NCBI RefSeq assembly: GCF_002505485.1
Contig: NZ_DAVG01000042.1
Coordinates: 1-20,387 of the forward strand
Direction of reading: 5' to 3'
DNA: 20,387 nt
Origin: Methanosarcina sp. UBA5
Lineage (GTDB): Archaea > Halobacteriota > Methanosarcinia > Methanosarcinales > Methanosarcinaceae
Part shown: positions 6,651 to 13,738 of the stretch, piece by piece
Layout of the letters: the number at the start of each line of letters is the position of its first letter
Numbering within the stretch: the first letter of the stretch is position 1
Notes under the pieces: generated by a model
Database searches by the model: none
The model's input: the letters and a program-made list of their open reading frames with translations, nothing else
Told to the model about the DNA's origin: nothing
Translations under genes and position numbers: made by a program

Positions 6651-8798
6651 TTATCTCATCATAAATCTTGTAAGGCTGCTGTATGCATTGGAGATTTCTT
6701 TTAAAGAGAGTGAAATCTCGAAATCTTTTCCTTTAACCTCAAGGGAATTGCCTTCGACCTTGCCGATTATCTTATGAGGCACATTTTTGAGGATTTCGAG
6801 TACAGCCTCGGGTTCGTCTGTAGCAAGTAGAGCTCTTGCTGAAGCTTCTGAAAATAACAACTCTTCGGCTTTTAATTCTGAAACTTCACTCAGGTCTATC
6901 TTTGCGCCGGAATTCCTGCACATTCTTGCAAGCCCTGCAGCAATTCCTCCAAGGGAAAGGTCATGTGCAGAATGGAGTTTTCCACTCCTTGCAGCTTCAG
7001 TTACAGCTTTTATTATCTCTGGAGCATTTTTCGGGACAGGAGGAACTTTTCCGGCATTCTGGGCCTCGAAACAGGCATAGTATTCGGAAGCTCCCATGTC
7101 CGCAGTTGTTTCTCCTACCAGGATAACGGTGTCTCCGGATTTTGCAAAGAAGCTTGAAGGTAGAGGAGTCTCAAGGTTGACTTTCCCTATTATTCCAATC
7201 GAAGGGGTTGGGGGAATTGCAGTCCTGAATTCATCACTTTCGTTATACAGGGATACATTTCCTCCCACGACCGGAATTGAAAGTTCTCTTGCTTCATCTC
7301 CAAGCCCAAGTACGGAGTTTTTGAATTGCCAGTAAATTTCCGGGCGATCTGGGTTTCCAAAGTTCAGGCAGTTTACAATGGCGAGCCCATCGGCCCCTTT
7401 TACTGCAAGGTTCATAACGTTTTCAATTACTGCGGTCTTTCCTCCGTTGTAGGGGTCAAGAAGGGTAGCTCTTGGCTGGCAGCCACAGGAAAGTACCACT
7501 CCATTTTTATCGGTAATCTTGAGCACACCTGCGTCTTCTCCGGGTTTGATAATTGTTCTCAACTGGACTTCATGATCGTATTGCCTGTAGATCCATTCTT
7601 TTGAGGCGATATTGTAGGAAGAGAGGACTTTCACGAAGGCTGCCTTCAGGTCTTCCGGAGTTTCGGGAGCTTTACCTTCTTCAACCTGGGGAATCGGAGC
7701 TACTGAGGATTTCTCGCAGGTCGGAGCTCCACCTGTCAGGAAATCTATTGGAATATCCACAACGATCTCCCCTTTGAATTCAACCGTATAATTTTTCTTT
7801 TCTGTTAAGTACCCCACTACAGCTCCATTAAGGTCGTATTTTGCTACCAGAGCAAGTACGGCATCAACGTCTTCAGGAGCGACTTCAAAGACCATACGTT
7901 CCTGAGATTCTGCAAGCAGGATTTCATAGGCATTCATATTGGGTTCACGCTGGGTTACTGCATCTGCAATAATATGGGCTCCAAGTCCTCCTTTTGCAGC
8001 CAGTTCCGAGCTTGCTCCTCCAAGCCCCGCGGCTCCAAGGTCTTTGCAGGATTTTATATAACCCTTCTCCATGGCTTCCAGCGTCATTTCAATTACAAGC
8101 TTTTCAGTATATGGGTCTCCCACCTGGACGCTTGGGCGGTCTTCGGCTTCGGCTGATTCGGAAAGATCCCTGGAGGCAAAGGAAGCCCCTCCAAGTCCAT
8201 CTCTTCCTGTGCTGGAGCCTGCGAGCACAAGCTTATTCCCGGCTTTCTGGGAACGGGCAGTTATAATATCTTCTTCCCGGCAGAGCCCTACTGCAACCAC
8301 ATTTACAAGAGGATTCCCGCTGTACTTTTTGTCAAAGAAAGTCTCACCATTGACCACAGGCACTCCTATGCAGTTTCCATACCCTGCGATTCCCTTAATT
8401 ATTTGCTCAAAGAGGAACATGTTTTTTGGAGTGTCCAGAGGCCCAAAATAGAGTGGGTCCATAAGGGCTATCGGACGGGCTCCCATGGAGATTATATCCC
8501 TAACGATGCCTCCTATTCCGGTAGCAGCTCCGTTGTAGGGGTCGACATATGAAGGGTGATTATGGCTTTCCATACCTATGGCAAGTACATAGCCATCTTC
8601 GAATTTTATAATCGCAGCATCGTCTCCGGGGCCGATAATTACGTTTTCCCCAGTGCTGGTAAAAGTTTTCAGGAGAGGAGCGCTTGAGCGGTAGGAACAG
8701 TGTTCGCTCCATAAGTTTAAAAAGCAGCCCTGTTCTACCAGGGTGGGCTCTCGCCCGAGTTCTTTTTTAATGATCTTAAGGTCTTCTTCAGGTAACAT
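6651..8798 (-). CDS. purL: Phosphoribosylformylglycinamidine synthase subunit PurL
   Basis: The enzyme converts FGAR to FGAM in the fourth step of purine synthesis, using ATP and ammonia delivered by the PurQ glutaminase, with PurS as bridging subunit. The product is 715 residues, the size of the small PurL found in archaea and Bacillus rather than the large fused form. Landmarks are LWSEHCSYRSS (29-39, with H33), the ATP-binding IIGPGDDAA (54-62), ESHNHPS (77-83) with a following glycine-rich ATGIGGIVRD, TGRDGLGG, and a second synthetase half beginning around residue 400 with a VGGNVSLYNE segment. The ATG at 8796-8798 follows a GAGG element. purQ and purS are not in this window, and purC lies about 4 kb away on the same strand with unrelated genes between. 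I see no damage to the frame. Confidence 0.97.
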   Translation of the reverse strand: MLPEEDLKIIKKELGREPTLVEQGCFLNLWSEHCSYRSSAPLLKTFTSTGENVIIGPGDDAAIIKFEDGYVLAIGMESHNHPSYVDPYNGAATGIGGIVRDIISMGARPIALMDPLYFGPLDTPKNMFLFEQIIKGIAGYGNCIGVPVVNGETFFDKKYSGNPLVNVVAVGLCREEDIITARSQKAGNKLVLAGSSTGRDGLGGASFASRDLSESAEAEDRPSVQVGDPYTEKLVIEMTLEAMEKGYIKSCKDLGAAGLGGASSELAAKGGLGAHIIADAVTQREPNMNAYEILLAESQERMVFEVAPEDVDAVLALVAKYDLNGAVVGYLTEKKNYTVEFKGEIVVDIPIDFLTGGAPTCEKSSVAPIPQVEEGKAPETPEDLKAAFVKVLSSYNIASKEWIYRQYDHEVQLRTIIKPGEDAGVLKITDKNGVVLSCGCQPRATLLDPYNGGKTAVIENVMNLAVKGADGLAIVNCLNFGNPDRPEIYWQFKNSVLGLGDEARELSIPVVGGNVSLYNESDEFRTAIPPTPSIGIIGKVNLETPLPSSFFAKSGDTVILVGETTADMGASEYYACFEAQNAGKVPPVPKNAPEIIKAVTEAARSGKLHSAHDLSLGGIAAGLARMCRNSGAKIDLSEVSELKAEELLFSEASARALLATDEPEAVLEILKNVPHKIIGKVEGNSLEVKGKDFEISLSLKEISNAYSSLTRFMMR

Positions 8799-8954
8799 TG
8801 CCTTGCCTCTGATGCTTAGTCCTTTTTTGGATACCGAAGCTTTGTTTTTTCTTAATAGATTATTGATTATTCCCTTAAATTCAAGATTTTCAGTATTAGC
8901 GTTAACAGTTTATGCCGACATAAAGGGATAAGGATTAAATAAATATTTCTAACC

Positions 8955-9048
8955 CAAGCCTTTTTAAATAAGGCTTGAGCGCAAACCTTTTGGAAAAAGG
9001 TTTGATCGAAAACGATCTGGTCGGCGTGATCAACCGGCGCAACGGTTG
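8955..9048. repeat. Chain of four short hairpins
   Basis: Four perfect inverted repeats follow one another: CAAGCCTT/AAGGCTTG (8955-8977), CAAACCTTT/AAAGGTTTG (8982-9004), GATCG/CGATC around AAAA (9004-9017) and CAACCG/CGGTTG (9031-9048). The first two arms resemble each other (CAAGCCTT and CAAACCTTT). No protein frame fits. It may be a dispersed Methanosarcina intergenic repeat, a MITE-like remnant or a structured RNA; the sequence alone does not decide. It lies about 160-250 bases upstream of the purL start. Confidence 0.6.
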
Positions 9049-9204
9049 CAGGTCAACTACAATGACAATACTGAGCTGAGCCAAGAAGGATGAGTTATCG
9101 AATAGAATTTTTTTGGTCTTTCTGGACTTCCGTGATTATTAAGTCTATAGTAAGCTTTCTATTCTCGCGTTTTTCGCAAAATATCAAACTGGATGAAAAG
9201 AAGG

Positions 9205-9236
9205 TAAGGAGCATTGATACTAAGGAGCATTGATAC
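9205..9236. repeat. Perfect 16-bp tandem duplication
   Basis: The unit TAAGGAGCATTGATAC occurs twice head to tail with no mismatch (9205-9220 and 9221-9236). It is in non-coding DNA and may be a recent slippage event. Confidence 0.9.
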
Positions 9237-9403
9237 CGGATTTAAGATTACTTTTTTAAGTTGCGTATTATGAGCAGTCAATCGAGTTTTCTTTCTGAAA
9301 AATAGTCTTGGAATTTACACTGATTGAGAATAACATCAGTTCTGGAAAGAGCTATGGATAAAAAGGGATTTAAAATAAAATGAATAAAGAAGTATGTTTG
9401 AGG

Positions 9404-9652
9404 TTATATTTGCTGGATCATTTTTTCCACTTTTACTCCAGATTCGGTAAGGGAGTACATCTCTTCCTTTTTTGTAATTAATTCCTTCTGTTCAAGTTCT
9501 TCGAGAGTTTTTTCGATGGTAGGGTGTGCAACTCTCAGGGTTTTTGACACCCTTTTCCCTTCCATTTCTCCTTTTGAGGAAAGTAAGGAGAGCACTTTTT
9601 GCCTTATATTGTTTCCGTTTACAAAACCTATTAAGTCGTTCAATTCGTTCAT
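9404..9652 (-). CDS. Small winged-helix transcriptional regulator
   Basis: The 82-residue protein is a single winged-helix domain. Helices run from LNDLIGFVNGNNIRQKVLSLLSS (about 4-26), then a recognition-helix region VSKTLRVAHPTIEKTLEELEQ (about 35-55) and the wing LITKKEEMYSLTESG (about 58-72). This resembles MarR/ArsR-type archaeal regulators reduced to the DNA-binding core; it has no ligand domain and no cysteine, so metal or thiol sensing through Cys is unlikely. It stands alone, with long spacers on both sides. A TATA box and a tandem 10-bp repeat in its leader suggest autoregulation. The ATG at 9650-9652 follows a G-rich stretch of the leader. Its targets are unknown. Confidence 0.85.
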   Translation of the reverse strand: MNELNDLIGFVNGNNIRQKVLSLLSSKGEMEGKRVSKTLRVAHPTIEKTLEELEQKELITKKEEMYSLTESGVKVEKMIQQI

Positions 9653-9667
9653 CAGGTGCCCCCGATT

Positions 9668-9687
9668 TATTAGTGTATATTAGTGTA
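9668..9687 (-). promoter_or_regulatory. Candidate operator: tandem 10-bp repeat upstream of the winged-helix gene
   Basis: TATTAGTGTA occurs twice exactly in tandem (9668-9677 and 9678-9687), one helical turn apart. The pair is 16-35 bases upstream of the ATG and just downstream of the TATA box at 9709-9719, so bound protein would cover the likely transcription start. That is the layout expected of an autorepressed archaeal gene. Binding is inferred. Confidence 0.5.
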
Positions 9688-9708
9688 CCTAATAATTTTA
9701 TACTACTA

Positions 9709-9719
9709 TATTTATATAA
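9709..9719 (-). promoter_or_regulatory. TATA box of the winged-helix gene
   Basis: Read on the minus strand this is TTATATAAATA, close to the archaeal TATA consensus. A start site about 25 bases downstream would lie near 9689, giving a leader of roughly 37 bases. The surrounding AT-rich DNA, including a 12-bp palindrome ACATATATATGT at 9727-9738, leaves some doubt. Confidence 0.5.
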
Positions 9720-9747
9720 TAGATGTACATATATATGTGATAGCTAG

Positions 9748-9840
9748 TTATAAAAAGAGATGGAATTCAAGATATATCTAACTTGTTGCTGGGTAAGAGA
9801 AGCTCTTTCCGGCAAAATCAGGGATTTTAAGCTTTTTTAG
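9748..9840 (+). ncRNA. Possible short non-coding RNA
   Basis: On the plus strand a TATA-like TTATAAAAAG (9748-9757) is followed about 30 bases later by a good hairpin (9786-9815: TTGCTGG/CCGGCAA with one G-T pair, plus an inner AAGAG/CTCTT stem) and then T-runs at 9825-9838. This promoter-hairpin-oligoT arrangement would give an RNA of about 60 bases, divergent from the winged-helix gene. The AT-rich context makes chance a real alternative. Confidence 0.25.
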
Positions 9841-10146
9841 CTTTCTCGGTTTTTCAGCTTTTCGGCTTAGATCCTTTTCCAAAGTGTCAATATCTTAAAT
9901 CTCTTTAGATATCCAGCTTTTTTGCTTGCAGTCTGGTACCAATCTGTATTATTTACCAGCAATCATATTATCAAATTTACTTTACCAACAAACATTATAA
10001 ATCAACATATTAATATATAAAAAATTGAAAAATAATAGAGCTCTGGCTGGCTTTTTATATTGTTGAAAATTTCGGTTCTTAACTGAAATTCAATATAAAG
10101 TGCCTGAAAAATACCATTAGGCTTTAATACCTTCATTGATAAGTAC

Positions 10147-10153
10147 TTTATAT
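10147..10153 (+). promoter_or_regulatory. TATA box of the aIF1 gene
   Basis: TTTATAT in the context ACTTTATATCT fits the archaeal TATA element and lies 68 bases before the start codon, predicting a leader of roughly 45 bases that includes the GGAGG site at 10204-10208. Confidence 0.55.
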
Positions 10154-10220
10154 CTATTTAGTTATTTTTAGATGTAAATTACATATACAATGATTACAAA
10201 TTCGGAGGATATACCAACAA

Positions 10221-10529
10221 ATGAGCAGCGGAATGTGCCCAGTATGTGGGCTTCCAAAAGAACTTTGCATTTGCGAAGAAGTTGCAAAAGAGCAACAGAG
10301 AATTACTGTAAAAGTTAACCGAAGAAGATACGGCAAAGAAGTTACCGTTGTAGAAGGTTTCGACGCAAGTGAAATAGATCTTCACGAACTGTCCACTTAT
10401 CTTAAATCAAAGTTTGCATGCGGCGGTACGGTAAAAGGAAATACTGTGGAACTTCAGGGTAATCACCTGACCCGCATGAAAGAAGTCCTCATGGAAAAGG
10501 GTTTCTCTGCTGAACAGATTAAAAATTAA
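10221..10529 (+). CDS. Translation initiation factor aIF1 (SUI1/eIF1 family)
   Basis: The 102-residue protein binds the small ribosomal subunit near the P site and helps proofread start-codon choice. The N-terminus carries CPVCGLPKELCIC (6-18), a small Cys knuckle that several archaeal aIF1 proteins share and that probably binds zinc. The SUI1 core follows (about 27-100), with VNRRRYGKEVTVVEGFD, the family glycine-rich CGGTVKGNTVELQGNH, and a C-terminal helix. Length is normal. A GGAGG ribosome-binding site lies at 10204-10208, a rather long 12 bases before the ATG; a second in-frame ATG at residue 5 would stretch the gap further, so the first is preferred. The gene appears to be monocistronic, with its own TATA box and a hairpin just after the stop. 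Confidence 0.97.
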   Translation: MSSGMCPVCGLPKELCICEEVAKEQQRITVKVNRRRYGKEVTVVEGFDASEIDLHELSTYLKSKFACGGTVKGNTVELQGNHLTRMKEVLMEKGFSAEQIKN

Positions 10530-10530
10530 A

Positions 10531-10606
10531 CCCTGAAGAGCCTCAGGGATAAACCGGGTCTGAAAAGTAGCAATAACATTTTCAGGTCTGGAATTACTAT
10601 ATTTTT
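10531..10606 (+). terminator. Hairpins and U-run after the aIF1 gene
   Basis: Directly after the stop is CCCTGA/TCAGGG with a 6-base loop (10531-10548), then CTGAAAA/TTTTCAG (10560-10585), then a T-rich tail near 10600-10606. This is a reasonable 3' end for the aIF1 transcript. Confidence 0.55.
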
Positions 10607-10705
10607 GTCGGCATTTCAATAGCATGCATTTTAGGTAAATTGAGGGATATATTCTCTACTCAAAAAACAAAAGTATACGAAATATACTAACTGTTAAGGT
10701 AGATG

Positions 10706-10714
10706 GATATAAAT
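10706..10714 (+). promoter_or_regulatory. TATA box of the HTH-nreA operon
   Basis: GATATAAAT within GGATATAAATTG lies about 55 bases before the chosen ATG of the HTH gene. A start near 10735-10740 would give a short leader and would favour the ATG at 10767 over the one at 10749. Confidence 0.45.
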
Positions 10715-10766
10715 TGTTAAGAAAATCTCTCGTAAATTTACCTGATTTATGCGGTGTTGGTCTCCC

Positions 10767-11132
10767 ATGAAAACAACATGTGAAATTATGGTACAGAAAG
10801 TCTTGCCTGCAATTCGGGCAGAACTTTCCAGAACAATGATTTTTGAGCATGGGTGCACGCAGCAGGATGTAGCGGACATTCTGGAGCTTTCAAGGGCTGC
10901 GGTATCCCAGTATGTAAGTGAAAAACGCGGGGCTGAAGTTGGTTTTTCCGAGGAGACTCAGAATGAAATTCGAAAGTTTGCATCAGTGCTTTTAAATCAA
11001 GGTTTATCCTCTCAGGAAAAGGCAAAAGGTATGTGTGGCATTTGCAGTTTTGTTCAAAAATCCGGCTGGCTATACAGGAATGCTCCTGAAGCTAAAGCCT
11101 GTATCATCTGCGAGGATACGGATTTAAAGTGA
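10767..11132 (+). CDS. HTH transcriptional regulator with C-terminal Cys pairs (COG2522-like)
   Basis: From the ATG at 10767 the product is 121 residues; an ATG at 10749 would add six. Residues about 30-53 (CTQQDVADILELSRAAVSQY) form a Cro/sigma-like helix-turn-helix. The C-terminal part holds two Cys pairs, CGIC (90-93) and CIIC (112-115), 18 residues apart, as in a zinc ribbon or an iron-sulphur or redox site. This architecture is that of the archaeal COG2522 predicted regulators. Its stop overlaps the GTG start of nreA (GTGA, 11129-11132), so the two are co-translated. A role in controlling nreA, perhaps in response to oxidative or metal stress through the cysteines, is inference. The start choice is uncertain because neither ATG has a strong ribosome-binding site. 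Confidence 0.85.
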   Translation: MKTTCEIMVQKVLPAIRAELSRTMIFEHGCTQQDVADILELSRAAVSQYVSEKRGAEVGFSEETQNEIRKFASVLLNQGLSSQEKAKGMCGICSFVQKSGWLYRNAPEAKACIICEDTDLK

Positions 11133-12355
11133 GTGGAACGCTGTGTATTAAATGTAAAGGAAAAGGACTTTGTGGGCGTCCTCGTTGCCCAATCCTTGAA
11201 AAATTTAAGTCTTTACAGTCGATTGCTCCTGTAATCTCGGGAGACTCGGTTTTTGGAGCATCTCCTCCTGCGATTTTTGTTGGAAGTTATGGTTACCCCA
11301 GGGTTTCGGCAGGCCCGCTCATCCCCCCTCTGGCAAAAGAGAGCGAAGCCTCGCTTTTTGAAGATCCCTCATCCTGGGCAAGCATGCAGATTGAAGACAT
11401 TATCTCCATGCGTTCCCGTATGGTCAGGGCAAACACAAACTTCCATGTAAAGGATGCCCGCAGCAAAGAAAACCCTCTCCTTATAAAGGCTCAGGAACTT
11501 GCCCTCTCCAGAAAGCCGGTGGATACTGAAGCCTGGTTTTTTAAAGCCCCAAAACAGGAACTTAAATTCGATGCTGTACTCACGCCTATGGGTCCTTCTG
11601 GTCTTGTGAAAAACTTTGAGCTTGCAGAAAATCCGAATGTTCCAAAAAAAGTCGATTACCTTGTCTACGACACTGACGCCCTGGCAAAAGATGCGGTGCT
11701 TGAACTCTATAAAGGGGATATTCCGGCTGAACATATTACTCGCCTGTTCTCAATTGGCCTGCTCGGAAAAGAACGAAAAATCGTGCCAACACGCTGGTCA
11801 ATTACAGCCGTGGATGATATGGCAGGAAAGGAACTTGCAGACCGCATTAAGGATTTTCCCTGGGTCTCAGAGATCCAGCTTTTTAGCGGGACCCATTTCG
11901 GGAACCATTTTGAAGTCCTAATCCTTCCAAGGGCTTATGCCTTCGAACTTATAGAAATTTGGCTCCCAAAAGCAGTCTGGTCTGGAGAATCAAGCTGGAT
12001 TGGGGAAGACAGTGAGAGCTATGATGGAAAAAAGAGTTATTCTCCCCTGGCCGGAGGTTATTATGCCGCACGGCTGCCTGTGCTTGAATATCTTACAGAA
12101 ATCAAAAGGCAGGCCTCGGTCTTCGTACTCCGGGAAATAACTCCGGACTACTGGGCTCCCCTCGGAGTCTGGGTCGTCAGGGAGGGCATGAGGAAAGCTC
12201 TTCTGAACCCCCCGAAGAAATTCGATTCTCTCGAAACCGCAGTTTCAGATCTTGCAGGCAGGATAAGCACATCAAAATCCGAATGGATACAGCAGGCAAA
12301 GATGCTCTCAGACTTCCGTTTTCAAACTACTCTGGACTTCTTTTTTAAAAAATAA
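11129..12355 (+). CDS. nreA: Archaeal DNA repair protein NreA
   Basis: The 408-residue protein belongs to the archaea-wide Nre family (DUF650/DUF651), linked in Haloferax and other archaea to repair of DNA damage with replication proteins. The N-terminus has a Cys cluster (C6, C9, C15, C20, with KGKGLCGRPRCPI) that probably binds metal. The middle contains the conserved VGSYGYPRVSAGP and PTRWSITAVDD stretches. The last ten residues, QTTLDFFFKK (399-408), fit the PIP box Q-x-x-h-x-x-a-a (Q399, L402, F405, F406) that docks on PCNA. It begins with GTG overlapping the stop of the HTH regulator. Length and motif order look intact. The enzymatic activity of the family is not settled, so only the repair link is stated. 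Confidence 0.93.
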   Translation: MSGTLCIKCKGKGLCGRPRCPILEKFKSLQSIAPVISGDSVFGASPPAIFVGSYGYPRVSAGPLIPPLAKESEASLFEDPSSWASMQIEDIISMRSRMVRANTNFHVKDARSKENPLLIKAQELALSRKPVDTEAWFFKAPKQELKFDAVLTPMGPSGLVKNFELAENPNVPKKVDYLVYDTDALAKDAVLELYKGDIPAEHITRLFSIGLLGKERKIVPTRWSITAVDDMAGKELADRIKDFPWVSEIQLFSGTHFGNHFEVLILPRAYAFELIEIWLPKAVWSGESSWIGEDSESYDGKKSYSPLAGGYYAARLPVLEYLTEIKRQASVFVLREITPDYWAPLGVWVVREGMRKALLNPPKKFDSLETAVSDLAGRISTSKSEWIQQAKMLSDFRFQTTLDFFFKK

Positions 12356-12364
12356 TGATGTTAA

Positions 12365-12433
12365 CATAGCCAGTGTAAAAGCATAGTCAGTGTTAAAACA
12401 GAAGTCGTGTAACAGCAGAAGTAGCATAATAAG
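12365..12433. repeat. Degenerate short tandem repeats after nreA
   Basis: CATAGCCAGTGTAAAAG (12365-12381) and CATAGTCAGTGTTAAAAC (12382-12399) are clear neighbours of one another. They are followed by two weaker units beginning AGAAGT (12400-12416 and 12417-12433). Unit length is about 17-18 bases. The array lies between the convergent nreA and purC genes and has no coding potential. Confidence 0.5.
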
Positions 12434-12463
12434 GATAAACTGCTGACTAAAACATAAGCCAAA

Positions 12464-12540
12464 AATATAATACAAAAATAGGCAGGTAGGAAAACTTTAA
12501 AGCCCTTTGTCCGGCTTATTCAAGTTTCCTGACCTTTTTT
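12464..12540. terminator. Oligo-T signals between nreA and purC
   Basis: For purC (minus strand) the complement of the A-runs at about 12464-12480 gives U-rich stretches about 65-80 bases past the stop. For nreA (plus strand) there is a T6 run at about 12535-12540. No strong hairpin accompanies either, which fits archaeal termination on oligo-U. Confidence 0.35.
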
Positions 12541-12545
12541 CACAT

Positions 12546-13259
12546 TTATTCAAATATTTCGGGCACTATACGCCGTGCAACTTCTTCGTAAGCCTCGGAA
12601 ATGTCGCCTTTATCAAATCTGAAGACATCTTTATCCATGGATTGCCCGGTTTTCTTGTCCCAGAACCGACAGGTATCGCAGGAAATCTCGTCTGCAAGGA
12701 GGATCTCTCCGTCCTTCCTTCCGAATTCCAGCTTGAAGTCCGGAAGCATGATACCTTTTTTGTCCAGATAGGGCACAAGCAGTCCGTTGATTCTCAGAGC
12801 GAGTTCCCGGAGTATGGCAAGTTCTTCCTGTGTTGCTAGCCCAAGCGCAAGGGCAATATCGTCATTCAGCATTGGATCCCCGTACTCGTCATTCTTAAAG
12901 TCAAAAACAAGTACTGGGGACTTGAAAATCGTGCCTTCCTTAATGGGATATCTTTTTGTAATTGAGCCTGCGGCAATATTCCTAACAATGACTTCAATTT
13001 TTATAATATCGACTTTCTTCACAAGCATATCGGTATCAGAAAGCATTTCGAGAAAATGAGTCTTTATTCCCTCGGTTTCAAGCATCTCAAAAATTTTTTT
13101 TGAGATCTGGGCATTGTAATACCCTTTTTTTTCCATTTCCCCTTTCTTCTCTCCGTTAAATGCAGTTAGACTATTTCGGAATTCGGTAATAAGGGTGTCA
13201 GGATCATCAGTCTCATAGATAGTTTTTGCTTTCCCTGAATAGAGCTGTTTTCTTGTCAT
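12546..13259 (-). CDS. purC: Phosphoribosylaminoimidazole-succinocarboxamide synthase PurC
   Basis: The enzyme joins CAIR and aspartate with ATP to make SAICAR in purine synthesis. The product is 237 residues, normal for the family. Landmarks are the N-terminal LYSGKAKTIYETDDP (nucleotide-binding strand region), LTAFNGEKK, EVIVRNIAAGS with R-N-x-A-A-G-S, and the C-terminal DFKLEFGR...ILLADEISCDTCRFWD block. The frame is open further upstream, but the ATG at 13257-13259 follows a GAGAGGA ribosome-binding site and gives the usual N-terminus, so it was chosen. A TATA-like TATATTAA reads on the minus strand near 13327-13334. The gene is convergent with nreA and divergent from the AAA ATPase gene. 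Confidence 0.97.
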   Translation of the reverse strand: MTRKQLYSGKAKTIYETDDPDTLITEFRNSLTAFNGEKKGEMEKKGYYNAQISKKIFEMLETEGIKTHFLEMLSDTDMLVKKVDIIKIEVIVRNIAAGSITKRYPIKEGTIFKSPVLVFDFKNDEYGDPMLNDDIALALGLATQEELAILRELALRINGLLVPYLDKKGIMLPDFKLEFGRKDGEILLADEISCDTCRFWDKKTGQSMDKDVFRFDKGDISEAYEEVARRIVPEIFE

Positions 13260-13385
13260 GCAATGGTCCTCTCTAGGGATAATTCTGGATTTCCTTAGAT
13301 AGAGAGATCTTAGGAATGATAGTTTTAATATACTAGTTCTGATAATGCAGAAGTTTTGATAATTCCGTGACATTCCAGAAATAAG

Positions 13386-13396
13386 CTATATAAATG
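13386..13396 (+). promoter_or_regulatory. Strong TATA box 350 bases upstream of the AAA ATPase gene
   Basis: CTATATAAATG is among the best TATA matches in the window. In plus-strand orientation it predicts a transcript start near 13413, leaving about 325 untranslated bases before the AAA ATPase start. It could instead drive a separate small RNA. Confidence 0.55.
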
Positions 13397-13412
13397 GAAT
13401 CCTCTCGAAGAC

Positions 13413-13610
13413 GCGAGTAAATCTCACGGAGACAATTCGTTATTTCCAGAATTCACAATTACTCTCTGAAAATGAAACATTTTTCGGAGGCTACAAAGGC
13501 TTTTCCGAAAATATGCTTAAATTCCCGAAAGAGATAGAGTAGATGATAACGTCTTCTGCTAGATAAAGTTATCATCTCCAGTCGGCTTTTCCTTTTACTG
13601 CCGGCTGCTT
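13413..13610 (+). ncRNA. Candidate structured leader or small RNA
   Basis: Downstream of the TATA box at 13386 come several inverted repeats: TTTTCGGA/TCCGAAAA (13481-13511), AGATGATAAC/GTTATCATCT (10-bp perfect arms, 13541-13577), and AGTCGGC/GCCGGCT with one mismatch (about 13580-13606). The 10-bp stem is the longest perfect one in the spacer. No protein frame explains it. I do not recognise it as a known riboswitch, and no box C/D signature is evident. It could be a regulatory 5' leader of the AAA/metallo-hydrolase operon or an independent RNA. Confidence 0.35.
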
Positions 13611-13738
13611 CGTAAATTTTATCATCAAAGAAAACCAATTAATAGGTTTAACAAATTAAAGAAGAATTTAAGAACTTACCGCATTTGAGTGCCCAACACT
13701 TGATAGTGGATTAGTCCAAGCACGCAACAGGTAAAAAC

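Larger units (their letters stand above)
8799..9403. other. Long intergenic region upstream of purL
   Basis: About 600 bases with no supported gene. It holds the purL leader and promoter (no clear TATA box seen), a run of four hairpins (8955-9048), a perfect 16-bp tandem repeat (9205-9236), and AT-rich DNA beyond the 3' end of the small winged-helix gene. Confidence 0.5.
9653..10220. other. Long intergenic region between the winged-helix gene and aIF1
   Basis: About 570 bases without a supported gene. It contains the winged-helix promoter, the possible short RNA at 9748-9840, a T-rich stretch of repeated AGCTTTT units (9828-9945), AT-rich DNA around 10000-10030, and the aIF1 promoter near 10147. 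Confidence 0.5.
13260..13738. other. Divergent intergenic region between purC and the AAA ATPase gene
   Basis: About 480 bases with no supported gene. It contains the purC promoter and leader, a plus-strand TATA box at 13386-13396, the hairpin-rich stretch described as a candidate leader or RNA, and an AGGT ribosome-binding element (around 13730) before the AAA start codon. Confidence 0.55.

Noticed and set aside
6787..8451. Several plus-strand frames over purL
   Set aside because: All are antisense to a complete PurL frame and look like shadows.
8955..9048. tRNA-like or CRISPR-like reading of the hairpin chain
   Set aside because: No T-loop, anticodon stem or regularly spaced identical repeats.
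13260..13373. N-terminal extension of purC
   Set aside because: The frame is open, but the extra residues are not typical of PurC and a good ribosome-binding site precedes the ATG at 13259.
13413..13610. Box C/D sRNA in the divergent spacer
   Set aside because: No exact RTGATGA C box paired with a CTGA D box at suitable spacing was found.
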